Below are positions 46,956 to 55,542 of a stretch of DNA of 64,000 nt, piece after piece. The DNA comes from Aquitalea pelogenes (lineage in GTDB: Bacteria; Pseudomonadota; Gammaproteobacteria; Burkholderiales; Chromobacteriaceae). The position numbers and the translations under genes are program-made. A model generated the notes under the pieces. The model was not told the origin of the DNA. It made no database searches and worked only from the letters and a program-made list of their open reading frames with translations. Positions within the stretch are counted from its first letter, which is position 1, and every line of letters starts with the position of its first letter. The stretch is from contig NZ_LNQV01000017.1 in NCBI RefSeq assembly GCF_001515305.1, forward strand, positions 22,640 to 86,639, in the 5' to 3' direction.

Positions 46956-48167
46956 ATGTATTCAACCCGCTACCTAGGGCGACAGCCCATCGTCGATGCC
47001 AACCAGCAACTGGTGGCATACGAATTGTTGTTCCGCTCCAGCCACGTCAATGTGGCCAGGGTGAATGATGATGTGATGGCCACCACGGCGGTGATCCGTC
47101 ATGCCTTTGTCGATCTGGGTGTGGGTGAAGTGCTGGGCGACCGTCTGGGTTTCATCAATGTCAGTGAAACCCTCTTGATGGATGACCTTCTGGATGTGCT
47201 GCCCTGTGACAAGGTGGTGCTGGAAATCCTGGAAACGGTGAAGGTGTCACCCCCCTTGCTGGAACGACTGGCGCAATTGCGGCAAAAGGGTTTCCGGCTG
47301 GCCATGGATGATGTTATCGAACTGGATGCCGATCGCCGCGCGCTGTTGCCGCTGGTGGACATCGTCAAGATTGACCTGGTGGCGCTCAGCCTGTTGCAGT
47401 TGCGCCAACTGGTGGCCGATCTGGCCGGCTTCTCCGGCATTCTGCTGGCAGAGAAGGTGGACACGGTAGAACAGTTCGAACTGTGCCGCGAACTGGGCAT
47501 CCAGTGGTTTCAGGGTTATTTCTTTGCCCGCCCCACCGTGCTGTCCACCCGCCAGGCCAATGCCAGCCAGCATGCCATGCTCAGCCTGCTGGGCCTGTTG
47601 ATGAGCGATGCCGACAACGAGGAACTGGCCCAGGCGCTGAAACTGGCCCCCGATGTGGTGTTGATGCTGATGAAGCTCAGCAGCACGGCATCCATTGCCA
47701 CCCGCCGGCCGGTGTCCTCGGTGCAGGAGGCCATCATGGTGTTGGGCCGCGCCAAGATCAAACGCTGGTCCATGCTGCTGCTGTTTGCCAGCAATGCCAC
47801 CAATGTTGAGCCACAGCGCAATCCGCTGCTGGAGCTGGCCGCCACGCGCGGCCGCATCATGGAGCTACTGGCCGAGGCCTGCTACCCCGAGCGTCGTGAC
47901 GTGCAGGAAAGTGCTTTCATGATTGGCATGCTGTCGCTGGTGGATGTCCTGGTGCAGCAACCCAAGGCCGAGGCGATTGCCAGCCTGCCCATCGAGGAAA
48001 GCCTGAAAGAAGCCGTGCTGGAAGGCCGCCACCTGCTGGGTGAACTGTTGCAGGTGGCCGAATCGCTGGAAAACGAAGCGACGCCGCATCCGAAAGGATA
48101 CGACCCGGAAATGCTGCTGCGGGTGGAAACCCAGGCGCTGGACTGGGTCAACAGCATGTGGAAGTAA
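46956..48167 (+). CDS. EAL-HDOD signalling protein (YuxH-like)
   Basis: The 403-residue protein has an N-terminal EAL-type fold at residues 1-200 (YLGRQPIVDANQQLVAYELLFRS, VLEILETV, LAMDDV, VDIVKIDL, LAEKVDTVEQFELCRELGIQWFQGYFFARP). Key metal-binding residues of active c-di-GMP phosphodiesterases are altered (EAL to ELL), so catalysis is unlikely. A C-terminal HDOD domain lies at about 205-395. Such proteins act as non-catalytic c-di-GMP-related scaffolds. ATG 46956 gives the family start MYSTRYLGRQP. The 250-base upstream region is AT-rich (46830-46890). Confidence 0.9.
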   Translation: MYSTRYLGRQPIVDANQQLVAYELLFRSSHVNVARVNDDVMATTAVIRHAFVDLGVGEVLGDRLGFINVSETLLMDDLLDVLPCDKVVLEILETVKVSPPLLERLAQLRQKGFRLAMDDVIELDADRRALLPLVDIVKIDLVALSLLQLRQLVADLAGFSGILLAEKVDTVEQFELCRELGIQWFQGYFFARPTVLSTRQANASQHAMLSLLGLLMSDADNEELAQALKLAPDVVLMLMKLSSTASIATRRPVSSVQEAIMVLGRAKIKRWSMLLLFASNATNVEPQRNPLLELAATRGRIMELLAEACYPERRDVQESAFMIGMLSLVDVLVQQPKAEAIASLPIEESLKEAVLEGRHLLGELLQVAESLENEATPHPKGYDPEMLLRVETQALDWVNSMWK

Positions 48168-48189
48168 CCAGGCCTGCCAAAGGCCAGCC

Positions 48190-49806
48190 TCAGTTCCCCG
48201 TCCCCTCCTCGTCCTGCAAGCGGCTGAGAAAGCCCTGCACCCGCTCATTGTCCCTTGGCAACCAGGCCAGGATTTCATGCAGCATCTGGTCGAACTCCGC
48301 CGTTTCCTGATTTTTCTTGCGCAATTGCTCGCGCACCCGCAGCAAGATGGCACAGGCATTCATGCCGGTACGCTCGTTGTACAGGCGCATGGCCATTTCG
48401 TGCAGCATGCGCCCGGCTTCTGCGGCCCGCCCCTCGGTGGTCAGCTCTACCGCGCGGTTGCTTTCCTCCTGCAGCTGGGCGTATGCCTGTTCGATCAGCT
48501 CGCAGCAATGGGGGTGCTTGCGGGCAATTTCCAGCAAGGTGGACAGCTCGTGCCGGCTATAGGCAAAGCGCATGGTGATGGTGCGGGTCCATTCTTCCAG
48601 CAAGGCCGGGTCGGTCAGGGTTTCCGGCAGCCGTACCACCGCCCCCAGAAAGCGCTGTGCCGCTTCAAAGTGGACAAAGGGCTTGAGCAGGTCGGCAGAC
48701 GCCTGCTTGAGCAAGGCCAGCGCCTCTTCGGCACGTTGCTGCACCAGGGCAGTCAGCGCACGACAGGTGTGCAGGGTGAACTGGGCCTCGGGCCGGTCAG
48801 CCAGGCTGGCACTGATTTCGGCCTGCAAGCGGTCGATGAATTGCGTATTGCCGGTTTCCGAGTAGGCCTGGAGCAGGTCGACCAGCACTTCCGGGCCGAA
48901 AAAATTATTGTTGCGGCCGATTTCCACCGCCCTTTGCAAATACTGTGCACCTTTTTCCGGGTCGCCCGAACGCAAGGCTGCCGTACCGCAGCTTTTCAGC
49001 CGGTGGAAATTGCGCGGGGAAATACTCACGGCCTTCTCCAGCACGTCCACCGCCTGGGCATACTGACCTTCGTCGATCAGGTTTTGCGCCAGCAAATCGT
49101 AGGCATCGGTGTACAGCGGCGCATCCTGGATGATTTCCTTGAGCAGTGCGCTGGATTCACCCTGCATGCCCTGGTCGGCCTGAATGCGGGCCACCCCCAT
49201 CTTGGCCCAGGGGATGACCTTGCTTTCCAGCAGCTCCTGATAAATGTGCAATGCCTCGCCCTGACGGCCTTCGGTCACCAGCAGTTCGGCACACAGACGG
49301 TTGGCATCAATGCGGTTGGCTGTCCCCGGTGCAGAGGCCGCCAGTTGCTGCAAGGTGTTGATGGCGGCACTACGGTTGCCCTTTTCCAGCTGCTCATGCG
49401 CCGGTGCCAGAAACTGTTTGCGCTTGTGCGCATTGTTCATGCGTGTCAGCAGCAGGTTGGAATTGAAAGGCTTGAGGATGTAGTCATCCGGCGCCATTTC
49501 CGCCGCGGCCACCACCCGTTCGTATTTGCGCTCGCCGGTAATCATGATCCAGATGGTGGACAAGGGCAGCGTGCCGGTCTTGCGCAGGGCCTCCAGCAAT
49601 TCCTGGCCATCCATGCCATCGCCCAGATTGTAGTCACACAGCACCACATCAAAGCGCCGTCCCTTCAATCTGGCCCGGCCTTCGGCCGCACTGCTGACCG
49701 CATCCGAGCGGGTGATGCCGGCCATGGACAACATGGTGCGCAGGCCCTGGCGGACGGTCAGGGAGTCCTCGATGATGAGGACGGTGGTGTTTTCATCAAA
49801 ATACAT
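48190..49806 (-). CDS. Response regulator receiver fused to TPR repeats
   Basis: The 538-residue protein has a CheY-like receiver at residues 1-125: acidic pocket Glu13-Asp14 in IIEDSLTVRQ, phospho-acceptor Asp58 in LCDYNLGDG, Thr90 in MITGE, and Lys112 in YILKPFN. Residues 135-530 are helical, with several TPR-like units (GEALHIYQELLESKVIPWAKMG, GQYAQAVDVLEKAVSISPRN). There is no DNA-binding or catalytic output domain, so signalling is probably by protein contact. It is encoded just downstream of pilT and pilU on the same strand, suggesting control of twitching motility. No paired histidine kinase is adjacent. Confidence 0.9.
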   Translation of the reverse strand: MYFDENTTVLIIEDSLTVRQGLRTMLSMAGITRSDAVSSAAEGRARLKGRRFDVVLCDYNLGDGMDGQELLEALRKTGTLPLSTIWIMITGERKYERVVAAAEMAPDDYILKPFNSNLLLTRMNNAHKRKQFLAPAHEQLEKGNRSAAINTLQQLAASAPGTANRIDANRLCAELLVTEGRQGEALHIYQELLESKVIPWAKMGVARIQADQGMQGESSALLKEIIQDAPLYTDAYDLLAQNLIDEGQYAQAVDVLEKAVSISPRNFHRLKSCGTAALRSGDPEKGAQYLQRAVEIGRNNNFFGPEVLVDLLQAYSETGNTQFIDRLQAEISASLADRPEAQFTLHTCRALTALVQQRAEEALALLKQASADLLKPFVHFEAAQRFLGAVVRLPETLTDPALLEEWTRTITMRFAYSRHELSTLLEIARKHPHCCELIEQAYAQLQEESNRAVELTTEGRAAEAGRMLHEMAMRLYNERTGMNACAILLRVREQLRKKNQETAEFDQMLHEILAWLPRDNERVQGFLSRLQDEEGTGN

Positions 49807-49868
49807 GCAGGCATTTCCGCAAGGCCGGGCCGGAGGCGCACCGCGTGGCCGGCCGGCTCAGTCCCGGT

Positions 49869-51005
49869 TCAGACGATATCCAGATGGTCGATGCCATCCA
49901 GCGGGTCACGTCCCTTGGAGCTTTCGCTATACAGTTTGATTTTCAGGCGCAGGTCGTTGATGGAGTCCGCATTGCGCAGCGCATCCTCGTAGCTGACATA
50001 GCCGGCTTCAAACAGGTCGAACAGCGACTGGTCGAAGGTTTGCATGCCGGACTCGCGCGAGCGGCTCATCACCTCCTTGAGCCCAGCGATTTCGCCCTTG
50101 AAGATCATGTCGGAAATCAGCGGGGTATTGAGCAGGATTTCCACCGCCGCCACCCGGCCCCGGCCGGATTTGAGCGGCAGCAGGCGCTGCGAAATGATGG
50201 CGCGCATGTTCAGCGACATATCCATCAGCACTTGCTGGTGACGTTCTTCCGGGAAGAAGTTCAGAATCCGGTCCAGCGCCTGGTTGGCATTGTTGGCATG
50301 CAGGGTAGCCAGGCACAGGTGGCCGGTCTCGGCAAACTGCAAGGCGTAGCCCATGGTTTCCCGATCGCGGATTTCCCCCATCAGAATTACGTCCGGTGCC
50401 TGACGCAGGGTGTTTTTCAGGGCGATTTCCCAGTCTTCGGTATCCACCCCCACCTCACGCTGGGTCACGATGCACTTCTTGTGCTGATGCACGTACTCGA
50501 TCGGGTCCTCGATGGTGATGATGTGGTCCTGGTTGTGGCTGTTGCGCCAGTCCACCAGTGCTGCCAGCGATGTGGATTTGCCCGAACCGGTACCGCCGAC
50601 AAAAATCACCAGACCACGCTTGATCAGCGAAATATCCTGCAATACCTCCGGCATGTTCAGCTTGTCGAAGGTAGGAATTTCGGTGTTGATCTTGCGCAGC
50701 ACCATGCCGGCACAGCCTTGCTGGATGAAGGCACTCACCCGGAAACGGCCGATACCCGGCGGGTTGATGGCAAAGTTGGCTTCTTTTTTCGACTCGAATT
50801 CTTCGGTCTGCCGGTCGTTCATCACCGAGCGCACCAGCTCCTTGGTGTGCTGGGCCGACAAGGGTTGTGGTGCCACCGGGGTGATCTTGCCGTCAATCTT
50901 CATGGCCGGCGGAAATTCCGCCGAAATGAAGATGTCCGAAGCGTTCTTGCCCACCGCATGCTTGAGCAGATCGTGAATGAATTTTGATGCCTGGTCTTTT
51001 TCCAT
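49869..51005 (-). CDS. pilU: Type IV pilus retraction ATPase PilU
   Basis: The 378-residue hexameric ATPase works with PilT in pilus retraction. N-terminal segment is HAVGKNASDIFISAEFPPAMKIDGKI. Walker A is GGTGSGKST (about residues 137-145). ITIEDPIEYVHQHKKCIVTQREVGVDT (Asp box), VILMGEIRDRETM (Walker B) and ATLHANNANQALDRI (His box) follow. The C-terminal extension (KLYSESSKGRDPLDGIDHLDIV) separates PilU from PilT. ATG 51005 is preferred; another ATG lies three codons upstream at 51014. Confidence 0.94.
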   Translation of the reverse strand: MEKDQASKFIHDLLKHAVGKNASDIFISAEFPPAMKIDGKITPVAPQPLSAQHTKELVRSVMNDRQTEEFESKKEANFAINPPGIGRFRVSAFIQQGCAGMVLRKINTEIPTFDKLNMPEVLQDISLIKRGLVIFVGGTGSGKSTSLAALVDWRNSHNQDHIITIEDPIEYVHQHKKCIVTQREVGVDTEDWEIALKNTLRQAPDVILMGEIRDRETMGYALQFAETGHLCLATLHANNANQALDRILNFFPEERHQQVLMDMSLNMRAIISQRLLPLKSGRGRVAAVEILLNTPLISDMIFKGEIAGLKEVMSRSRESGMQTFDQSLFDLFEAGYVSYEDALRNADSINDLRLKIKLYSESSKGRDPLDGIDHLDIV

Positions 51006-51042
51006 GATGGCCATCCGGTGAGGCTAGCGTGCCTGTTTCAGT

Positions 51043-52080
51043 TTAGAACGCATCCTTGGACGCTGCTTTCTGGCGTGCCTCGCTGGGGGCAACAATATTG
51101 CGCCGTACCAGCTCCTGCAGACACTGGTCCAGCGTTTGCATGCCGTATTGCTGCCCGGTCTGGATCATCGAGTTGATCTGCGCAATCTTGTTTTCGCGAA
51201 TCAGGTTACGAATGGCCGGCGTGCCGATCATGATTTCATGCGCAGCCACCCGGCCACTGCCATCCTTGGTCTTGAGCAGGGTTTGCGAAATCACCGCCCG
51301 CACCGATTCGGACAGCATGGAGCGCACCATTTCCTTTTCGCCGGCAGGGAATACGTCGACGATACGGTCGATGGTCTTGGCGGCCGAGCTGGTATGCAGG
51401 GTGCCGAATACCAGATGACCGGTTTCCGCCGCAGTCAGTGCCAGCCGGATGGTTTCCAGATCGCGCAATTCACCCACCAGAATCACGTCCGGGTCTTCAC
51501 GCAAGGCCGAACGCAGGGCATTGGAAAAACTGTGGGTCTGCAAACCCAGCTCACGCTGGTTGATCAGCGATTTCTTGCTTTCATGCACGAATTCGATCGG
51601 GTCTTCCACGGTGAGGATGTGCGAAAAATTGTTTTCGTTCACATAGTCCACCATGGCCGCCAGCGTGGTGGACTTACCCGAACCGGTAGGTCCGGTCACC
51701 AGTACCAGGCCGCGCGGATAGCTGGAAATGTCCTGGAAAATCTTGGGTGCGCCCAGTTGCTCCAGCGTCAGCACCTTGGACGGAATCACACGGAATACCG
51801 CGCCCATGCCACGGTTCTGTACAAAGGCATTTACCCGGAAACGGGCGATGCCGGGCAGTTCGAAGGAAAAGTCGCATTCGAACTCATCCTCGAAAATCTT
51901 GCGCTGATAGTCGTTCATGATGTCGTACACCATATCGTGAACATCATGATGATCCATCGGGGGCAGGTTGATACGGCGTACATCGCCGTTGACCCGGATC
52001 ATCGGAGGCAAACCGGCCGACAGGTGCAAGTCGGATGCCTTGTTCTTGACGGTAAAGGCCAAGAGCTCGGAAATTTCCAT
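51043..52080 (-). CDS. pilT: Type IV pilus retraction ATPase PilT
   Basis: The 345-residue ATPase drives depolymerisation of type IV pili (twitching, DNA uptake). SDLHLSAGLPPMIRVNGDV is followed by Walker A GPTGSGKST (130-138), LTVEDPIEFVHESKKSLINQRELG, VILVGELRDLETI and GTLHTSSAAKTIDRI. The PilT-specific AIRNLIRENK motif near the C-terminus is present. The start at 52080 has GGAGAAATTATAA. It is upstream of pilU and divergent from yggS, a conserved arrangement. Confidence 0.97.
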   Translation of the reverse strand: MEISELLAFTVKNKASDLHLSAGLPPMIRVNGDVRRINLPPMDHHDVHDMVYDIMNDYQRKIFEDEFECDFSFELPGIARFRVNAFVQNRGMGAVFRVIPSKVLTLEQLGAPKIFQDISSYPRGLVLVTGPTGSGKSTTLAAMVDYVNENNFSHILTVEDPIEFVHESKKSLINQRELGLQTHSFSNALRSALREDPDVILVGELRDLETIRLALTAAETGHLVFGTLHTSSAAKTIDRIVDVFPAGEKEMVRSMLSESVRAVISQTLLKTKDGSGRVAAHEIMIGTPAIRNLIRENKIAQINSMIQTGQQYGMQTLDQCLQELVRRNIVAPSEARQKAASKDAF

Positions 52081-52240
52081 TTATAATTTCTCCACGATTA
52101 CCCGGCAGCGGGCATGACGCTAAGGTATTTTTCCGATTGTAAGCGCAAGCCGTTGCAAAAGCATATGCAGACCGCAATACAGCCCGCATGGCTACCCGAT
52201 TCGTTGTAGCTGAGGGTTCATCCACGCCACAAGGAGTAAT

Positions 52241-52936
52241 ATGAGCGATTCCATCGCACAAGCCATCGCCTCGGTCACTGCACGTATCCGCGCCGCCGAA
52301 GCCGCCGCCGGCCGGGCTGCCGGCAGTGTGCGCCTGCTGGCTGTCAGCAAGACGTTTCCGGCCAGCGCTGTGGCCGAAGCCTATGCGGCGGGCCAGCGTG
52401 CCTTTGGCGAAAACTATGTGCAGGAACTGCAAGGCAAGGCCGCCGAACTGGCAGCCCTGGATATCGAATGGCACTTCATCGGGCCGCTGCAATCCAACAA
52501 AACCCGCATCGTGGCGGAAACCGCGCATTGGGTCCACTCCATTGAACGGTTGAAAATTGCCCAGCGCCTGTCCGAGCAGCGCCCCTCCAGCCTGCCGCCG
52601 CTGCAGGTATGCATTCAGCTGAATGTGTCCGGCGAGCAGAGCAAGAGCGGCTGCCAGCCGCACGAGGCAAGGGAACTGGCACATGCCGTCGCCGCCCTGC
52701 CCGGTTTGCAACTGCGCGGCTTGATGTGCATTCCGGAAGCCACCGACAATGCCGAGACGCTGGCGGCACAGTTTGCCTTGCTATCCGGTGTGCGGGATGA
52801 ATTGCAGCAAGATGGCTTAAAATTGGATACAGTATCCATGGGGATGTCTTCCGACATGGCGCAAGCCATTGCGGCAGGCAGCACCATGGTTCGTGTCGGC
52901 ACCGCCATTTTTGGTGCCCGCCACTATCCGCAATGA
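52241..52936 (+). CDS. yggS: PLP homeostasis protein YggS (PLPBP)
   Basis: The 231-residue PLP-binding barrel protein controls vitamin B6 and amino-acid balance without known catalysis. Motifs are VRLLAVSKTFPA (PLP Lys in SK), FGENYVQELQGKA, EWHFIGPLQSNKTR, HSIERLKIA, LRGLMCIPEATDN and SMGMSSDMAQAIAAGSTMVRVGTAIFG. ATG 52241 sits behind AAGGAGTAAT. It is followed by proC and yggT on the same strand, as in many proteobacteria. Confidence 0.96.
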   Translation: MSDSIAQAIASVTARIRAAEAAAGRAAGSVRLLAVSKTFPASAVAEAYAAGQRAFGENYVQELQGKAAELAALDIEWHFIGPLQSNKTRIVAETAHWVHSIERLKIAQRLSEQRPSSLPPLQVCIQLNVSGEQSKSGCQPHEARELAHAVAALPGLQLRGLMCIPEATDNAETLAAQFALLSGVRDELQQDGLKLDTVSMGMSSDMAQAIAAGSTMVRVGTAIFGARHYPQ

Positions 52937-53000
52937 CATCGGCACACGGGCAGCCGGCCTGCCCGGGCAAAAAAATAGAGAGACAAGAGGAAAACAGGCT

Positions 53001-53804
53001 ATGCAAATTACCTTCATTGGCGGCGGCAACATGGCCACGGCCATCATCGGCGGACTGCACCAGCAAGGTGGCCACCGCATTCATGTGGTGGACCCCAACA
53101 CCACCAAGCTGGCCGAACTGAGCCAGGACTTTGGTGTGACAACCTCCACCACCCTGCCCGAGCAGCTTTCAGCCGATGACATCGTGCTGCTGGCGGTCAA
53201 GCCACAGCAGCTCAAGGAAGTTTGCCAGGCACTCTCTTCGCGCCTGAATGGCGGCATGGTATTGTCGATTGCCGCTGGCATCCGCTGTGACGCCATGGCG
53301 CGCTGGCTGGCTAGCGAGCGTATTGTCAGGGTGATGCCCAACACCCCGGCCATGGTGGGCAAGGGTGTGTCCGGCCTGTACGCCGGCAGCGGCGTCAGTG
53401 CTGCCGACCGTAGCAATGCCGAAACCATCATGCAGGCTGCCGGTATTACGGTGTGGCTGGACAAGGAAGAAGGCATCGACGACATTACCTGCGTTTCCGG
53501 CAGTGGCCCGGCCTATGTGTTCTACTTTATCGAAAGCATGATCGAAGCCGCGGAAAAAGCCGGCTTTGCTGCCGACGAAGCCCGCCGCCTGGTGCTGGCC
53601 ACCTTTGACGGTGCGGTGGAGCTGGCCCGGCAAAGCCCGCTGCCGGTGGCAACCCTGCGTACCAACGTGATGTCCAAGGGCGGTACCACCGAACGCGCCA
53701 TCGCCCGTTTCGAGGCCGAAGGCGTCAAGGCGGCCATCATCGCCGGTGCCATGGATTGCCGTGACCGCTCCATCGAAATGGGCCAACAACTCAGTCAGGA
53801 TTAA
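53001..53804 (+). CDS. proC: Pyrroline-5-carboxylate reductase ProC
   Basis: The 267-residue enzyme makes proline from pyrroline-5-carboxylate with NAD(P)H. The Rossmann start is ITFIGGGNMATAIIGG, followed by LLAVKPQQL, RVMPNTPAMVGKGVSG, CVSGSGPAYVFYFIESM and the C-terminal signature LRTNVMSKGGTTERAI. ATG 53001 follows GAGGAAAACAGGCT; the frame is open upstream without signal. It is co-oriented with yggS and yggT. Confidence 0.97.
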   Translation: MQITFIGGGNMATAIIGGLHQQGGHRIHVVDPNTTKLAELSQDFGVTTSTTLPEQLSADDIVLLAVKPQQLKEVCQALSSRLNGGMVLSIAAGIRCDAMARWLASERIVRVMPNTPAMVGKGVSGLYAGSGVSAADRSNAETIMQAAGITVWLDKEEGIDDITCVSGSGPAYVFYFIESMIEAAEKAGFAADEARRLVLATFDGAVELARQSPLPVATLRTNVMSKGGTTERAIARFEAEGVKAAIIAGAMDCRDRSIEMGQQLSQD

Positions 53805-53810
53805 AGCTTC

Positions 53811-54392
53811 ATGTTTCTGGAAACCGTGCAATTTCTGATCAAGACCATCGCCGACCTGTTTGTGCTGGTCCTGCTGCTGCGTTTTTACCTGCAAGTGGCC
53901 CGGGCACCGTTCAAGCACCCCTTGTGCCAGTTTGTCATGGCGGCCACCAACTTTGCCGTGCTGCCGCTGCGCAAGCTGGTGCCATCGCTGCGCGGTTACG
54001 ACAGTGCCACCATGCTGCTGGCCTGGCTGGTGAGCATGGTTTCCAGCGTCATCATCCTGGCATTCAACCCCATGTACACCCTGGCGGCACCGGAAACCTG
54101 GCTGGCGCTGTCCTTGCTGGCCATCCTGGATGTGTTCAAGCAATCGCTGACCTTGCTGATGGGCGCGGTCATCGTACAGGCGGTGCTCAGCTGGGTGAAT
54201 CCGTATAACCCGCTCAGTCCCATCCTGGATGCGCTGACCCGGCCGTTTCTCAAACCCTTCCGCCGCGCCACGGTGGGTGGGGTCGATCTGTCGCCGCTGA
54301 TTCTCTTCCTGATCATCCAGGTGGTGCTGATGCTGCCGGTGCAGTACCTGGAAAACAGCTTCTTGATGCAACTCAAGGTGGTCATGCAGTAA
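53811..54392 (+). CDS. yggT: YggT-family membrane protein
   Basis: The 193-residue protein has two YggT repeats, each with helices and the motif F-Y/N-P: FLIKTIADLFVLVLLLRFYLQVARAPFKHPLCQFV and IVQAVLSWVNPYNPLSPILDALTRPFLKPFRR. The family is linked to osmotic resistance, cell-division and photosystem assembly factors; the exact role is not known. It starts 6 bases after the proC stop. Confidence 0.93.
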   Translation: MFLETVQFLIKTIADLFVLVLLLRFYLQVARAPFKHPLCQFVMAATNFAVLPLRKLVPSLRGYDSATMLLAWLVSMVSSVIILAFNPMYTLAAPETWLALSLLAILDVFKQSLTLLMGAVIVQAVLSWVNPYNPLSPILDALTRPFLKPFRRATVGGVDLSPLILFLIIQVVLMLPVQYLENSFLMQLKVVMQ

Positions 54393-54466
54393 ATATGTTT
54401 ATTTGTCATGCTCAGTCACATCTGAAAAGATGTAGAGACATTTCCTAAATGATCTGGAGAATCGTG

Positions 54467-54772
54467 ATGAAGAAAATGCTGCTTGCTGCCCTGTTGCTGG
54501 GTACTGCTGCTGCGCCTGCCATGGCCAATCTGGCGCTGGCACAAAAGAACAACTGCTTGTCCTGTCACGCAGTGGACCACAAAGTAGTGGGCCCGGCTTA
54601 CAAGGACGTGGCCAAGAAATACGCTGGCGACAAGGGTGCTGAAGCCAAGCTGATCGCCAAGGTGAAAGCAGGTGGTGCTGGTGTATGGGGCCCGGTCCCG
54701 ATGCCGCCAAACGCCCAGGTCAGCGACGCTGACGTCAAGACCCTGGTGAAGTGGATCTTGTCGCAGAAATAA
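54467..54772 (+). CDS. Periplasmic cytochrome c (class I, c551/c552 type)
   Basis: The 101-residue protein has a signal peptide (MKKMLLAALLLGTAAAPAMA). The haem site is CLSCH (residues 33-37). The Met ligand lies in PVPMPPNAQVSDADVKTLVKWIL, and VVGPAYKDVAKKY is typical of small c551-type carriers between bc1 and terminal or nitrite reductases. The start at 54467 has GGAGAATCGTG; the in-frame ATG at 54449 is not favoured. It ends at a terminator. Confidence 0.95.
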   Translation: MKKMLLAALLLGTAAAPAMANLALAQKNNCLSCHAVDHKVVGPAYKDVAKKYAGDKGAEAKLIAKVKAGGAGVWGPVPMPPNAQVSDADVKTLVKWILSQK

Positions 54773-54789
54773 GTTTGCGATGATGTAAC

Positions 54790-54813
54790 AAGGCGGCCAC
54801 GGCCGCCTTTTTC
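54790..54813 (+). terminator. Intrinsic terminator of the cytochrome c gene
   Basis: AAGGCGGCC (54790-54798) pairs with GGCCGCCTT (54801-54809), followed by TTT. Confidence 0.85.
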
Positions 54814-54973
54814 ATGTGACAAGCTTGTTACCTGCCGTGATTGGCGCTATACCGAGTGTCAGCAGCAGGTCAAGCCGAAGAAGGGGAATTGTTGCTGCCA
54901 GTTGCACAAATCCGATACCGTGGGTAATCTTCTTCGCCTGTCTGCCAACTCTCATGCTGGAAGCACCAAAATT

Positions 54974-55384
54974 ATGGCCAAGCTGACCGAACAAGATATT
55001 CTCAACTGGGAAGGCGATGATTACATGAACGCCGACCATCTTGAGTTCTTCAAAGACCGGTTGTTGCAGATGCAGCAGGAGTTGTTGATCAACGCCAATG
55101 CCACTGCCAACCATCTGCAAGAGCAGGAAGCTACCCCGGATCCCGCCGACCGGGCCACGCTGGAAGAGGAATATGCGCTGGAACTGCGCACCCGCGACCG
55201 CGAACGCAAGCTGCTGCAGAAAATCCAGGCCTCGATCCGTCAGATCGACGATGGCTCCTATGGTTTCTGCGAAGACACTGGCGAACCCATCGGACTGCGC
55301 CGCCTGATGGCACGTCCGACAGCCACCCTGTCGGTAGAGGCCCAGGAGCGCCGAGAACGCATGAAGCGTCAATACGCAGACTGA
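54974..55384 (+). CDS. dksA: DksA-family transcription factor, zinc-less form
   Basis: The 136-residue protein works in the secondary channel of RNA polymerase with ppGpp. The long coiled coil (residues 20-95) has the tip DPADRATLEEE with the key Asp56, Asp59 and Ala61. The C-terminal zinc-finger region keeps the fold sequence GFCEDTGEPIGLRRLMARPTA but has only one of the four Cys (Cys99); the others are Thr, Ser and Ala. This resembles zinc-independent DksA proteins. The start is ATG 54974; upstream in-frame starts give no conserved residues. It is followed by a terminator. Confidence 0.93.
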   Translation: MAKLTEQDILNWEGDDYMNADHLEFFKDRLLQMQQELLINANATANHLQEQEATPDPADRATLEEEYALELRTRDRERKLLQKIQASIRQIDDGSYGFCEDTGEPIGLRRLMARPTATLSVEAQERRERMKRQYAD

Positions 55385-55408
55385 TCCCCCGCGGTAATCT
55401 GCTGCCAC

Positions 55409-55446
55409 AAAGCGTCATCGCCTTGCGATGGCGCTTTTGTTTTTTG
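55409..55446 (+). terminator. Intrinsic terminator of dksA
   Basis: AAAGCGTCATCGC (55409-55421) pairs with GCGATGGCGCTTT (55425-55437, one G-T pair), followed by TGTTTTTT. Confidence 0.85.
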
Positions 55447-55542
55447 CGCAGCCCTGCCACTCACACAAGGGCTTGTCGGCCTTGGCTGGTACGGGTATCT
55501 TGCTGCTATGCAAGGTAAAAACGATATCAGCTAGGGACAAAC

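Noticed and set aside
48040..49992. 650-codon open frame on the plus strand
   Set aside because: Antisense to the receiver-TPR gene and pilU end; the minus-strand product has all receiver residues.
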